DNA of 37,757 bases from Caldifarciminota bacterium (GCA_015492295.1 WGFI01000033.1:1-37757), one strand, 5' to 3'; positions 17,259-25,366 are shown, numbered from the stretch's first letter. A program made the numbers and translations. Notes: a model not told the origin generated them from the letters alone.

Positions 17259-17264
17259 TAAAAT
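17259..17264 (+). promoter_or_regulatory. -10-like TAAAAT before helical-repeat gene
   Basis: TAAAAT ends 14 nt before the ATG at 17279. An AAGG at 17273-17276 sits too close to the ATG for a normal ribosome-binding site. Spacing is longer than in the clear leaderless cases, so this is tentative. Confidence 0.3.
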
Positions 17265-17278
17265 TTTAAGTTAAGGTT

Positions 17279-18181
17279 ATGATAGATGATATATTGCAGA
17301 GGTTAATAAAGGGGGATGTACTTTTGGATATAAAGAATCTTCGGAGGAAATTGAGTAAAGATATAGATGTTCGGACATTTGAAGGGCTTTTTAAAAGATA
17401 TATAATTAACTGGGATATAGAATCTCTCAAAATCATATTGAAAGATTACGGTGAGTTTCTTGATAAGGATAAGAGGTTTTCAGCATTGGCGGCTTATTAC
17501 TTAGGTACCCTAAAATTAAATAATCTGAGAAAGATACTGAAACGTACTCATCCACTCACAAGAGCATCCGTATATCACTATCTTGGATACCCATACTTGG
17601 CGCATAGATACTTTGATAGATATTTTGGAAAATACGATAATATACCATCTATATACAAGATCGCGTACGCAACTTTTAAGTTGTATATGGGTCATAATGT
17701 CAATTTTGAAAAGCCTTCGGAGGCGGATATTTTTACACTGTTGGCATATAAATTTTTCAACTCTTTACGCTTTTCCATGATGGGAGATATAAAAAGCGCT
17801 ATAAAAATACTTGAAGAGTACGCGAACATATCAACGGATAAAGGGTTCTTGACACATGCGTTTTTTTCCATTATGCAAATAGGTCTTCTATCCAACAGGA
17901 GAAGTATCTTAGATATAGTGGAAAAGGCCTCAAAAACATTTGGTAATAAATACATATCGTTGAGGGCAAGGGTATATAAATGCTTTCTTTTAAAACAAAG
18001 ATGCAAAATACCCAAGGCTCTCCGTCTTTTTAGGGTTATATTGGATTTCAATGAGGGTTTAAAGTTTCCGGATGATTTGAAGGAGTTATATAACATACTT
18101 TGGTATTCCGATAAAGTTAGGGATGGAAGAATTTACCTCTCATTTTCAAGGAAACTGCGGTTGATGAAAGGTCGTATTTGA
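17279..18181 (+). CDS. Unrecognised helical-repeat protein (TPR-like)
   Basis: I do not recognise this 300-residue protein by name. It is strongly helical and basic, has no signal peptide or membrane segment, and consists of helix pairs resembling TPR or HAT units, for example 'FSALAAYYLGTLKLNNLRKIL', 'ARYFDRYF'-type stretches, and 'SMMGDIKSAIKILEEYANI' with 'AFFSIMQIGLLS'. Such solenoids normally bind other proteins. It follows ftsX after 43 nt and might be a division or envelope scaffold, but that is inferred only from position. The 3' end overlaps a broken frame of a secreted FG-GAP protein. Confidence 0.6.
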   Translation: MIDDILQRLIKGDVLLDIKNLRRKLSKDIDVRTFEGLFKRYIINWDIESLKIILKDYGEFLDKDKRFSALAAYYLGTLKLNNLRKILKRTHPLTRASVYHYLGYPYLAHRYFDRYFGKYDNIPSIYKIAYATFKLYMGHNVNFEKPSEADIFTLLAYKFFNSLRFSMMGDIKSAIKILEEYANISTDKGFLTHAFFSIMQIGLLSNRRSILDIVEKASKTFGNKYISLRARVYKCFLLKQRCKIPKALRLFRVILDFNEGLKFPDDLKELYNILWYSDKVRDGRIYLSFSRKLRLMKGRI

Positions 18182-18518
18182 TACCCTATGGCAATCGGAT
18201 TTAACCCCGGGATACGGACTCATAGTTGATGATATAGATAACGATGGATACAACGACTTAGCCGTTGCTTTAAGGGATACGACGGGAAGGAGATCGTATT
18301 TATTCGTATATTTCTCCGAAGATTGCACCCCGTTGGGTAGGGATGATGAGCTTTCAGCATCTGAAAATACCTCATTTAACGAATCAAACTATGAGGTGTA
18401 TGATGTATCGGGAAGATTGGTAAGGAAAAATACACCTCCTCATAGGAGAGGCACATACTTCATGGTATTCACTCGGAATGGAAGGAAGGTAGTTAGAAGG
18501 ATCACAGTCCTACGATAG
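18168..18518 (+). pseudogene. C-terminal remnant of FG-GAP secreted protein with sorting tail
   Basis: The frame is open from 18168 to TAG 18516-18518 and opens after two consecutive in-frame TGA codons. It has no convincing ATG start (the first usable codon is TTG 18333), yet its sequence is clearly coding-like. 'YGLIVDDIDNDGYNDLAVAL' is an FG-GAP/VCBS repeat (Ca-binding DxDxDG). The last residues, 'YEVYDVSGRLVRK' and 'RGTYFMVF', form a type IX-like sorting tail like the one at the right edge of the window. The upstream signal peptide and bulk of the protein are absent, and the preceding gene runs into it. I read it as a truncated remnant. The tail overlaps the convergent ogt gene by 17 nt. 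Confidence 0.7.
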
Positions 18519-18939
18519 AATAGGTATGTTCCAATCTCAATAGAAACCTCTTCACATCCAAGCCAGCCGAGAATCCTCCTATCCCTTTTGAAGATACGAC
18601 CCTATGGCAAGGAACGATTATGAGATGCTTATTCCTTGATAGAGCGTATCCTATGAATCTGGCATAAATTCCCAACTCCTCCGCTATTTCCCCGTAGGTT
18701 GCGGTGCAACCATAAGGTAAATTTTCGTATATGTACTGTAAAACTTTACGGATGTTCTTGGGATACAACGAGAAATCCGGTGAGAATGAAAATTCCTTCC
18801 TACAACCTTGCAGGTATTCCTTTATCTCCATCAGTAAATCTTTGGAGATCCTCCCCTTCCGCTTATCAAAACCCACATATAGAACTCTATCCCCATAAGT
18901 ATAAGCGTAAATCCTCTTTCCTAAGATTTCAACCTTCAT
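18502..18939 (-). CDS. ogt: Methylated-DNA--protein-cysteine methyltransferase
   Basis: The catalytic motif PCHRVV is present, followed by 'GGFSAGLDVKRFLLRLE', with a helix-turn-helix-like segment 'CTATYGEIAEELG' and 'RFIGYALSRNKHLIIVPCHRV' before it. The Cys accepts the alkyl group from O6-alkylguanine in a single-use repair reaction. At 145 residues the N-terminal domain is short, which is common in thermophile enzymes. The start overlaps the upstream EamA-family gene by 11 nt, so it is probably cotranscribed with hutU and that gene. Confidence 0.92.
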   Translation of the reverse strand: MKVEILGKRIYAYTYGDRVLYVGFDKRKGRISKDLLMEIKEYLQGCRKEFSFSPDFSLYPKNIRKVLQYIYENLPYGCTATYGEIAEELGIYARFIGYALSRNKHLIIVPCHRVVSSKGIGGFSAGLDVKRFLLRLEHTYSIVGL

Positions 18940-19345
18940 AGGAAAGGAGGTACAGAGCCATAAGGGCGAAGCATATTCCCAGAAGCTTCTTGACGGTTAT
19001 CACCTCTCCGATGAACACAAAAGCCAGTATCGTCGTTATAAGAGGATAGAGGGAGGTTAATACGACTACCGCGCTGGTGCTTCCTCCCGAGTTCAACGCT
19101 TTTATCATAAATATATAGCCAACTACACCGAATAAACCAGCCAAAATCGCCGTAATGTTTCCCGTGAAACTGTCGGATACGATTCTCCTGTATTTAAAGA
19201 TGAGATAAGCTGACATGATGAGGGTTGATAACGATGAGAGAACATAGACCTCAAACCATTTAAGTCTATCGCTACCGAGTTTTAAAAAGAACGCCCAAAG
19301 TCCCCAACTGATCAGTGTTATCAGGGAATATAGCAACCACATCAA
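18929..19345 (-). CDS. Half-size EamA/DMT-family transporter
   Basis: The 138-residue protein has about five hydrophobic helices, starting '[20 protein letters not shown]', with '[21 protein letters not shown]', '[21 protein letters not shown]' and '[18 protein letters not shown]'. The final part has the 'LxPlxtxilAxxfLgE' pattern of EamA domains. Normal DMT exporters have two such domains, ten helices in all. Single-domain forms work as dimers, often with opposite topology. The substrate is unknown. The start overlaps the hutU stop by 4 nt, so it may export a histidine-related metabolite, but that is only positional inference. Confidence 0.8.
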   Translation of the reverse strand: MMWLLYSLITLISWGLWAFFLKLGSDRLKWFEVYVLSSLSTLIMSAYLIFKYRRIVSDSFTGNITAILAGLFGVVGYIFMIKALNSGGSTSAVVVLTSLYPLITTILAFVFIGEVITVKKLLGICFALMALYLLSYEG

Positions 19346-21009
19346 TCGGTCAGTCTCGGCATCTTCAAGTTAAACTTCTTTGCAGTTTCTATCGCCTTTT
19401 CATAACCGGCATCTGCATGTCTAACTATACCCAAGCCAACATCGTTGTTTAAGACCCTTTCTATCCTCTTATAGGTTTCCTTCTCACCATCGGCAACCAA
19501 CACGAATCCCGCGTGCAACGAATATCCTATACCCACACCTCCACCATGATGAAACGATACCCATGAAGCTCCCGATGATGCGTTTAATAAAGCGTTCAAT
19601 ATCGGCCAATCCGCTATCGCATCCGAACCATCCTTCATCCCTTCCGTTTCACGGTACGGGGATGCGACCGAACCTGTATCATGATGATCCCTTCCTATAA
19701 CCACAGGAGCCTTAACTTCACCCTTTTCAACCAAACGGTTTATGGCTTCACCCATCCTGTATCTTTCACCCATACCAAGCCAGCATATTCTCGCTGGAAG
19801 CCCCTGAAACTTCACCTTTTCGCGGGCCATTTTTATCCATCTGTGAAGGTGGGGATCGTCAAACAGCTTTAAAACCTCCTCATCTATACGATAAATGTCC
19901 TCGGGTTCTCCTGAAAGAACCGCCCATCTAAACGGACCCTTACCTTCGCAAAATAGATCCCTTATAAAGGCCGGAACATAGCCGAGTATTTCAAAAGCTT
20001 CCTTCGCTCCGTATTCATAAGCGAATCTTCTCAAATTGTTCCCGTACTCAAAGGTTATAGCCCCCTCCCTTTTCATTTTAACCATATATTCAACATGCTT
20101 GGCTGCACTCTCACCCGCTGCCTTTATATATCCTTCGGGATCCTTCCTCCTCCACTCCTCAACCTTTCTGATACCATCTTCACCCCAATAGCCATAAGGT
20201 ATATATCCGTTTAGGGGGTCATGGGCGGCGGTTTGATCCGTTAGAAGGTCAGGAACAAATCCCATCTGATAAAGTTTTGGGATAATATCAACTATGTTTC
20301 CAAGAAGACCCACAGAAAGAGGCTTCTTATTCTTTCTTGCATCCTCCACGAGTTTCAAAGCCTCATCAAGACTCGTTGTCCAGGTATCAAGATAACCCGT
20401 CTTTATTCTTCTCTCAATGGCCCTTGGATTCGCCTCAACCGCCAACATAATAGCTCCCGCCATAGTAGCTGCTAAGGGTTGGGCCCCACCCATCTCGCCT
20501 AAGCCAGCCGTAAGTATGACTTTACCGCTGAGATCCCCACCGAAATGCTTTCTACCCGCGGCGACGAAAGTTTCATAGGTGCCTTGCAATATTCCCTGCG
20601 TTCCAATGTATATCCAACTACCGGCCGTCATCTGTCCATAGATTATTAGTCCCCTCTCCTCCAATTCGTTAAAGTATTCCCATGTGGCCCATCTCGGGAC
20701 GAGATTGGAATTCGCTATGAGTACCCTTGGAGCCCACTCATGAGTTTTGAAAACCGCCACGGGTTTTCCACTTTGAACCAAAAGCGTTTCATCGGGTTCC
20801 AACTCGTCAAGCGTTTTCACTATGGCCCAAAAATCCTCCCAGGACCTCGCCGCTTTCCCCTTACCTCCATAAACTATCAAATTTACAGGATCCTTGGCAA
20901 CCTCCGGATCCAGGTTATTCATTAACATCCTCTTTGCAGCCTCCGCGGCCCAAGTTTTGGCCGTCCTTTTATTACCTCTCGGCGCTTTAACGGGTTTATA
21001 CTCTATCAT
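19342..21009 (-). CDS. hutU: Urocanate hydratase
   Basis: This is a full-length (555 residues) urocanase with '[16 protein letters not shown]', '[13 protein letters not shown]', '[13 protein letters not shown]', 'GRKHFGGDL', '[16 protein letters not shown]', '[16 protein letters not shown]' and the active-site region '[15 protein letters not shown]' with C409. It binds NAD+ tightly and adds water to urocanate, giving imidazolonepropionate, the second step of histidine degradation. hutH lies about 4.3 kb away in another operon. hutI and the formiminoglutamate step are not in this window. A TAAAAT 8 nt before the ATG implies a leaderless message. Confidence 0.96.
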   Translation of the reverse strand: MIEYKPVKAPRGNKRTAKTWAAEAAKRMLMNNLDPEVAKDPVNLIVYGGKGKAARSWEDFWAIVKTLDELEPDETLLVQSGKPVAVFKTHEWAPRVLIANSNLVPRWATWEYFNELEERGLIIYGQMTAGSWIYIGTQGILQGTYETFVAAGRKHFGGDLSGKVILTAGLGEMGGAQPLAATMAGAIMLAVEANPRAIERRIKTGYLDTWTTSLDEALKLVEDARKNKKPLSVGLLGNIVDIIPKLYQMGFVPDLLTDQTAAHDPLNGYIPYGYWGEDGIRKVEEWRRKDPEGYIKAAGESAAKHVEYMVKMKREGAITFEYGNNLRRFAYEYGAKEAFEILGYVPAFIRDLFCEGKGPFRWAVLSGEPEDIYRIDEEVLKLFDDPHLHRWIKMAREKVKFQGLPARICWLGMGERYRMGEAINRLVEKGEVKAPVVIGRDHHDTGSVASPYRETEGMKDGSDAIADWPILNALLNASSGASWVSFHHGGGVGIGYSLHAGFVLVADGEKETYKRIERVLNNDVGLGIVRHADAGYEKAIETAKKFNLKMPRLTD

Positions 21010-21017
21010 AATCCTGT

Positions 21018-21023
21018 ATTTTA
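21018..21023 (-). promoter_or_regulatory. -10-like TAAAAT, leaderless start of hutU
   Basis: Read leftward, TAAAAT ends 8 nt before the hutU ATG. The intervening bases hold an AGGA that could weakly pair with 16S rRNA, but the predicted transcript start leaves it at the 5' end. No -35 is evident. Confidence 0.5.
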
Positions 21024-21035
21024 TGGTTGAAAAGT

Positions 21036-21950
21036 TTAGTATCGCTTTTTTTTCAACTTTCTAACCTCATCGTATATTGAAGCCACCACCTCCCCCAAGA
21101 GCGCCAAGGTCCAAAACATAGTCCCGAGAATGATAAAGAGTACGACCAGAAGTAGTAAAGGTCTGTATCCATGTCCCATAATCCTCAAAATCACGCTTAA
21201 TATACCTACGATCGTCCCGAGAATCATGAATATACCACCCACGCTTCCGAATGTAAGAAGGGGTTTCTGAATAAACATGGTATAAAGTTTTACGGCCAAT
21301 AAATCGGCCACACCTATGAAAACCCTCCCTATCCCTCTATACTTTGATACCCCATGGAGTCTTGGTCGCAATGTTATATCAATCTCCCCAACGGAGTACC
21401 CATAAACCCAAGCCAACGCAACGATATATCTATGCCATTCCTTCCTCAGAGGAATATCATCAAGTACCTCCCTTTTTAACACCTTCATTGAATTCATATC
21501 CGAAACGGGGACACCGAAAAGGAGACGATTAAGAAGATTATAAACCTGAGATACGAAGGCCTTTTCATACTTTCCAACCTTCTTACCCGTAATTATATCA
21601 TATCCGTACTTTTTCATCTCATCAACCATTCTGACTATATCCTCAACTTTGAATTGTAGATCCGCGTCAAGAATCGCTATATACCTTCCGGATGAATTGT
21701 AAAAACCAGTGAGGATCGCCGCCGTCTTACCGAGATTCCTCGGATGTCTCAAAACCTTCAAAAATTTATAACGTGATATATATTTTAACGCTTCTTCATA
21801 AGTCCCATCCTTTGATCCATCATCAACATATATAACCTCCCAATCCTTTATATCGTATTTTTTAAAGATCTCCTCACACTCCTCCAGCAGAGGTTTCACA
21901 TTCTCTCTTTCGTTATACGCAGGTACGACTATTGATACATCAATTTTCAA
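21036..21950 (-). CDS. Family 2 glycosyltransferase, polyprenyl-phosphate type with two membrane helices
   Basis: The N-terminal 230 residues are a GT-A fold: '[11 protein letters not shown]', '[10 protein letters not shown]', '[13 protein letters not shown]' and 'AILDADLQF'. Two C-terminal hydrophobic segments follow, and the protein ends in '[11 protein letters not shown]'. This is the layout of DPM1/GtrB/ArnC-like enzymes, which transfer a sugar from NDP to polyprenyl phosphate on the inner membrane face. The sugar cannot be told from the sequence. The start is TTG at 21950, 7 nt beyond a TAAAAT and without a Shine-Dalgarno sequence. The gene is divergent from the Trp/Glu-rich protein across only 49 nt. 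Confidence 0.88.
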   Translation of the reverse strand: MKIDVSIVVPAYNERENVKPLLEECEEIFKKYDIKDWEVIYVDDGSKDGTYEEALKYISRYKFLKVLRHPRNLGKTAAILTGFYNSSGRYIAILDADLQFKVEDIVRMVDEMKKYGYDIITGKKVGKYEKAFVSQVYNLLNRLLFGVPVSDMNSMKVLKREVLDDIPLRKEWHRYIVALAWVYGYSVGEIDITLRPRLHGVSKYRGIGRVFIGVADLLAVKLYTMFIQKPLLTFGSVGGIFMILGTIVGILSVILRIMGHGYRPLLLLVVLFIILGTMFWTLALLGEVVASIYDEVRKLKKKRY

Positions 21951-21957
21951 GACGAGT

Positions 21958-21988
21958 ATTTTAAAGTGGCATAAATCACCCTTAGAAT
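21958..21988. promoter_or_regulatory. Face-to-face -10-like boxes in a 49-nt divergent promoter
   Basis: The minus-strand TAAAAT (21958-21963) ends 7 nt before the TTG start of the glycosyltransferase. The plus-strand TAGAAT (21983-21988) ends 11 nt before the ATG of the Trp/Glu-rich gene. Each box falls about where the other gene's -35 region would be, so the two promoters share DNA and may interfere. Confidence 0.45.
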
Positions 21989-21999
21989 ATCTAACGATT

Positions 22000-22215
22000 A
22001 TGAAAAGGTATGGGGATATTTTGGAAATGGAAGAACTGCTTTGGTTAAAGGCTCAGGATGAGGATTGGGAAGAAGAGGAAGATTGGGAGGAAGAATGGGA
22101 CGAAGATTGGGATGAGGAAGAGTGGGAAGAGGAAGAGGAGTGGGGAGAGGAATGGGACGAGGAATGGGATGAGGAGGAATGGGAAGAGGAGGATTGGGAG
22201 GAAGAAGAGGAGTAA
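22000..22215 (+). CDS. Trp/Glu/Asp-repeat mini-protein
   Basis: I do not recognise this 71-residue protein. The first 19 residues (MKRYGDILEMEELLWLKAQ) are ordinary. From residue 20 to the end every residue is D, E or W, except one Gly. There are 11 tryptophans, spaced 4-6 residues apart, in a chain with a net charge near -50. A 13-residue unit starting at W33 recurs at W52, offset 57 bp in DNA. The spacing suits a helix with a tryptophan stripe once the charge is neutralised, for example by cations or a basic partner. A -10-like box 11 nt upstream and a normal stop favour a real gene, although GA-rich low-complexity DNA can fake frames. Confidence 0.6.
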   Translation: MKRYGDILEMEELLWLKAQDEDWEEEEDWEEEWDEDWDEEEWEEEEEWGEEWDEEWDEEEWEEEDWEEEEE

Positions 22216-22281
22216 GGCTCCATATATAATGCTGTGCGAAAGATTCGCCCTAATTTAATTCAGGTATATGTTTTCATAGCG

Positions 22282-22287
22282 TAAAAT
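22282..22287 (+). promoter_or_regulatory. -10-like TAAAAT, leaderless start of gdhA
   Basis: TAAAAT ends 8 nt before the gdhA ATG. The 19 bases from the hexamer through the start codon are almost identical (17 of 19) to those at 28872-28890, before the first broken barrel gene. No Shine-Dalgarno sequence is present. Confidence 0.55.
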
Positions 22288-22295
22288 ATCCGCCT

Positions 22296-23648
22296 ATGGC
22301 AAAGGTCCATGAAGTGATAGCAAAGGTTAAGGAAAGGTATAGCAACGAACCTGAATTTGTTCAGGCCGTGGAAGAGGTTTTATCTTCACTTGAACCCACG
22401 GAGAAACATAAAGAATTCTTGGACTACAATGTGTATGAGAGGTTGGTAGAACCTGATAGGGTTATAATCTTCAAGGTCGTCTGGGAAGATGATTCGCACA
22501 ACATAAAGGTCACACAGGGATACCGTGTTCAGTTTAACAACGCGATAGGGCCATATAAAGGTGGATTAAGATTCAGAGAAGGAGTGTATCTCGGAGAGAT
22601 AAAGTTTCTAGCCTTTGAGCAGATATTTAAGAATTCCTTAACAGGTCTCCCTATGGGTGGAGGAAAAGGAGGGGCGAATTTTTCAACCAGGGGAAAGAGC
22701 GATCGTGAAATCATGAGGTTCTGCTACTCCTTTATGAGCGAACTGTTTAGGCATATAGGTCCTTATACCGATGTGCCGGCGGGTGATATAGGTGTGGGTG
22801 CGAAGGAGATAGGCTATCTGTATGCGGCTTATAAGAAGATCAGAAACGAGCACACGGGTGTATTAACGGGCAAATCCTTTGAGTATGGAGGTAGCCTCAT
22901 AAGGCCAGAAGCCACAGGATACGGCTTATTGTACTTTACGGCTGAGATGCTTTCACATAAAGGTATGGATCTGAACGGTAAGATCGTGGCAGTTAGCGGA
23001 TCAGGCAATGTTGCGCTTTACGCTATAAAGAAGGCGACGGAGATGGGAGCGAGAGTCGTGTTTGCATCCGATACCAAGGGAACGATATACGATGAGGAAG
23101 GTATAAGTGGAGAAAAGTGGGAATTCCTCAGAGATCTGAAAGAAAACAGGAGGGGTTCAATAAAAGATTACGCGGAAAAGTACAATGTTCCATTCTTTGA
23201 AAATAAGAGCGTCTGGGATGTGATCAAGGAGCAGGGTATAAAGGTGGATATAGCCTTGCCATGTGCAACCCAGAATGAGATAAACGGAGAGCATGCGGAG
23301 GCGCTGATTAAGGCAGGTGTTATAGCCGTTTCCGAGGGAGCGAACATGCCTTCAACTCCAGAGGCGATAAAAATATATAAGGACAACGGAATACTTTTCG
23401 GACCCGCAAAGGCCGCTAACGCCGGAGGCGTGGCGGTTTCTGGGCTTGAAATGAGTCAGAACAGCATGTTCATACAGTGGGATGCCGAGGAGGTTGATAG
23501 GAAGTTGATGAGTATAATGAAAAATATTTACAAAAAGTCCTACGAAGCCTCCGAAGCTTACGGAAAACCGGGAGATTTGGAATTTGGAGCGAACATAGCG
23601 GGATTCCTAAGGGTAGCCAAGGCTATGGTATATTACGGATTGTACTGA
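22296..23648 (+). CDS. gdhA: Glutamate dehydrogenase (hexameric, 450-residue class)
   Basis: The protein shows the full GdhA sequence pattern: 'IKVTQGYRVQFNNAIGPYKGGLRF', 'LTGLPMGGGKGGANF' with the catalytic lysine, 'DVPAGDIGVGAKEIGYLYAAYK', 'RPEATGYGL' and the Rossmann 'VAVSGSGNVALYA', then 'NAGGVAVSGLEMSQN'. It reversibly deaminates glutamate to 2-oxoglutarate. The 450-residue class usually prefers NADP. The loop residues after GSGNVA, ending in 'FASDTKG', do not settle coenzyme choice. With hutH and hutU it fits a route from histidine through glutamate into the TCA cycle. It ends 18 nt from a convergent gene with no terminator visible. Confidence 0.95.
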   Translation: MAKVHEVIAKVKERYSNEPEFVQAVEEVLSSLEPTEKHKEFLDYNVYERLVEPDRVIIFKVVWEDDSHNIKVTQGYRVQFNNAIGPYKGGLRFREGVYLGEIKFLAFEQIFKNSLTGLPMGGGKGGANFSTRGKSDREIMRFCYSFMSELFRHIGPYTDVPAGDIGVGAKEIGYLYAAYKKIRNEHTGVLTGKSFEYGGSLIRPEATGYGLLYFTAEMLSHKGMDLNGKIVAVSGSGNVALYAIKKATEMGARVVFASDTKGTIYDEEGISGEKWEFLRDLKENRRGSIKDYAEKYNVPFFENKSVWDVIKEQGIKVDIALPCATQNEINGEHAEALIKAGVIAVSEGANMPSTPEAIKIYKDNGILFGPAKAANAGGVAVSGLEMSQNSMFIQWDAEEVDRKLMSIMKNIYKKSYEASEAYGKPGDLEFGANIAGFLRVAKAMVYYGLY

Positions 23649-23666
23649 GTTTCCAAAGCATCACGA

Positions 23667-24182
23667 TCAATCACTATAATCATACTCATTCCCAAGGTTT
23701 ATCTTCACATTTCCCCGTACATTCCCTTTATTTTCAAACTTACCTATACCGATACTTATATCACCATCAATATCACCTTCATTCACAACCTCACCTATAC
23801 CTAAGGATATTCTACCTTTCACATTACCGAAATTCCTCAAACTACCTATTCCCAAATCCACCTCCCCAGCACTACCTAGGTTTTTGAACTCACCTATCCC
23901 TATATTGACATCCGACAGCTCCCCGTAGTTCGTCAATTTACCGACACCTATATCCGTCTTCCCTTTAACCTTACCATAAACCACAACCTCCCCAACCTCT
24001 ACCCTTAGCTTCTCAATGCTCGCGGATGTATCAATGATAACATAAAAGCATCTGTCTTTAAGCGAGATCTCAGCATTGACGCTTTTAAATACCAAGGTGT
24101 CAATATCATCCGAGCATCTTACATTACTGATACCACTATAACAACCTATGAACAAAGGAAGAAAGAGTAGGAACCTTCTCAT
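23667..24182 (-). CDS. Lipoprotein with 16-17-residue beta-solenoid repeats
   Basis: An N-terminal hydrophobic stretch ends in a lipobox (LFIGC, Cys14), so the protein is probably lipidated and anchored in an envelope membrane. From about residue 65 it consists of six repeating turns, each close to 'IGIG.F.N.G...G.V.' (IGVGKLTNYG, IGIGEFKNLG, LGIGSLRNFG, LGIGEVVNEG, IGIGKFENKG). A 16-17-residue period rich in G, N and V predicts a right-handed beta-helix. The repeats recall adhesin-like or DUF4097/DUF2807-type folds, but I cannot name the family. Its ATG overlaps the ftsE stop by 4 nt, so the two are translated together. Confidence 0.7.
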   Translation of the reverse strand: MRRFLLFLPLFIGCYSGISNVRCSDDIDTLVFKSVNAEISLKDRCFYVIIDTSASIEKLRVEVGEVVVYGKVKGKTDIGVGKLTNYGELSDVNIGIGEFKNLGSAGEVDLGIGSLRNFGNVKGRISLGIGEVVNEGDIDGDISIGIGKFENKGNVRGNVKINLGNEYDYSD

Positions 24183-24844
24183 ACCTTAGATAAAACCCCA
24201 TTTTGAAGGTGATAGAGTTTAACTAATTTACCTATGATTTGAGGTACCTTATTTGAACTCCATACGACCGTTGTTCCCATCTCATTTAGAAACAGGAACA
24301 ACTGTTCTATTTCATAAGAGGACTTCTCATCAAGTCCTAAGGTCGGATCATCGGCTAGCAATAGAACCGGCTCCCTTGAAATTGCCCTAGCTATGGATAT
24401 CTTTTGTCTTTGACCTGCTGAAAGTTCATACGGATATTTCTCAGCGTAATCTATCATACCCACCTTCTCCAATGATACCTTCGCTCTATTTATGGCCAAT
24501 CTCCTGTTAAAACCCAACGATTCCAATACAAAGGTTATATTCTCCATAACACTCATCTCATTTAAAAACTTAGGTTCCTGGGTTATAACCCCTATCTTTC
24601 TCCTTACCTCTTGGATTTTATTCCTTTTTTTTAAAGCGCCGGCTGAGCTCAAACCCAGAACCTCAACGTATCCCTTATCGGGAAACTCCTGAAAGTACAT
24701 CATCTTTATCAAGGTGCTCTTTCCCGCCCCTACCTCTCCAAATATAACTAAGAAATCGCCTTTATCCACTTTGAGAGAGACCTCCTTCAAAACCTCCTTA
24801 CCATTAAAAGACTTATAAACCTTATCAATCCTAACTATGCTCAT
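24179..24844 (-). CDS. ftsE: FtsE-like ABC ATPase with altered catalytic residues
   Basis: This 221-residue ABC ATPase matches FtsE better than other subfamilies: 'VYKSFNGKEVLKEVSLKVDKGD', Walker A GEVGAGKS (36-43), 'LIKMMYFQEFP', 'RRKIGVITQEPKFLNEMSVMENI', signature LSAGQ (141-145), 'LLLADDPT' (162-168). Two key positions differ. The Walker B catalytic glutamate is Asp (D166), and the H-loop histidine is replaced by Asn (N198 in 'VVWSSNK'). Such changes usually slow or abolish ATP hydrolysis. ftsX is far away, after ftsZ. The gene is flanked by a Tat/PqqD-like mini-protein and a beta-solenoid lipoprotein. LolD- or MacB-like roles are possible alternatives. Confidence 0.72.
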   Translation of the reverse strand: MSIVRIDKVYKSFNGKEVLKEVSLKVDKGDFLVIFGEVGAGKSTLIKMMYFQEFPDKGYVEVLGLSSAGALKKRNKIQEVRRKIGVITQEPKFLNEMSVMENITFVLESLGFNRRLAINRAKVSLEKVGMIDYAEKYPYELSAGQRQKISIARAISREPVLLLADDPTLGLDEKSSYEIEQLFLFLNEMGTTVVWSSNKVPQIIGKLVKLYHLQNGVLSKV

Positions 24845-24854
24845 TATGCTCGGA

Positions 24855-25106
24855 TTACAAGCTTAGATTTCTAACCTCCTTTAAGAATTCAACGACATCC
24901 CTATAAGCGGTTTCGTAATCCACCTCGTACTCCTTCGTCAGTATATCGGCTATCTTCTCCGGGGATAGACCCTTACGGTGGAGGGTCAAGACCCTGTATC
25001 CCGTTGAATTGAGGACCAAAGGCTCCCTACCTCTAAGAGCAAAATTGAAAGCGAGCAAACCGACGAATACACCTACACTCCATTTAAGAAAATCTCTCCT
25101 TCTCAT
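24855..25106 (-). CDS. Tat-leader mini-protein with PqqD-like domain
   Basis: The N-terminus MRRRDFLKWS followed by a 17-residue hydrophobic run (VGVFVGLLAFNFAL) fits the twin-arginine consensus RRxFLK. Residues about 33-83 ('VLNSTGYRVLTLHRKGLSPEKIADILTKEYEVD', 'ETAYRDVVEFLKEVRNLSL') follow the PqqD pattern of a 'LN.tg..iw.l..g' strand, then a winged-helix-like EEIA..L...Y.v....a..DV..FL..L. PqqD domains are RiPP recognition elements that hold peptides for radical-SAM enzymes; a PqqD behind an export leader is unexpected. No radical-SAM gene is in the window. tatA homologues lie at 33011-33364. It may be anchored by an uncleaved leader. Confidence 0.6.
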   Translation of the reverse strand: MRRRDFLKWSVGVFVGLLAFNFALRGREPLVLNSTGYRVLTLHRKGLSPEKIADILTKEYEVDYETAYRDVVEFLKEVRNLSL

Positions 25107-25115
25107 GATTTGGAT

Positions 25116-25121
25116 ATTATA
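25116..25121 (-). promoter_or_regulatory. -10 box TATAAT before the Tat/PqqD-like gene
   Basis: Read leftward, a perfect TATAAT ends 9 nt before the ATG at 25106. No Shine-Dalgarno sequence lies between, so the gene, ftsE and the lipoprotein may form a leaderless operon. Confidence 0.55.
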
Positions 25122-25150
25122 AGGGGGAAATTTCTCCTTGTGGGAGATTA

Positions 25151-25366
25151 TCAGGGGTAGTCTATTCCACCCTTTGAAAAAGGATTACACCTCAAAATCC
25201 TCCATACCGACTTCAAAATACCAATAAATAATCCATACTTTTTCAGCGAAAGTATAGCGTATTCGGAACAAGTAGGATAGTATCTGCAAGTTGGAGGCTT
25301 CAAAGGGGATAAATATTTACGATACAGTTCCAGCAGGCGCACTAAAATCCTTACCATTCTATCCAA
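25151..25366 (-). CDS. yidD: Membrane protein insertion efficiency factor YidD
   Basis: The sequence has the YidD hallmark 'LELYRKYLSPL' and 'CRYYPTCSEYAILSLKKYG', ending 'RCNPFSKGGIDYP'. The conserved cysteines and GG/D/P ending are standard. YidD is a small membrane-associated helper of YidC-dependent protein insertion; the exact mechanism is unknown. The start is either TTG 25366, close to AAGGTGGGG, or ATG 25357. Both overlap the end of hutH. yidC and rnpA, its usual neighbours, are absent, so its pairing with hutH is unusual. Confidence 0.92.
   Translation of the reverse strand: MDRMVRILVRLLELYRKYLSPLKPPTCRYYPTCSEYAILSLKKYGLFIGILKSVWRILRCNPFSKGGIDYP

Noticed and set aside
22058..22258. 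Lys/Arg-rich 66-residue frame inside the Trp/Glu/Asp gene
   Set aside because: It is the +1 shadow of the same GA-rich repeat. The +0 frame has the promoter, an ordinary N-terminus and a cleaner layout.
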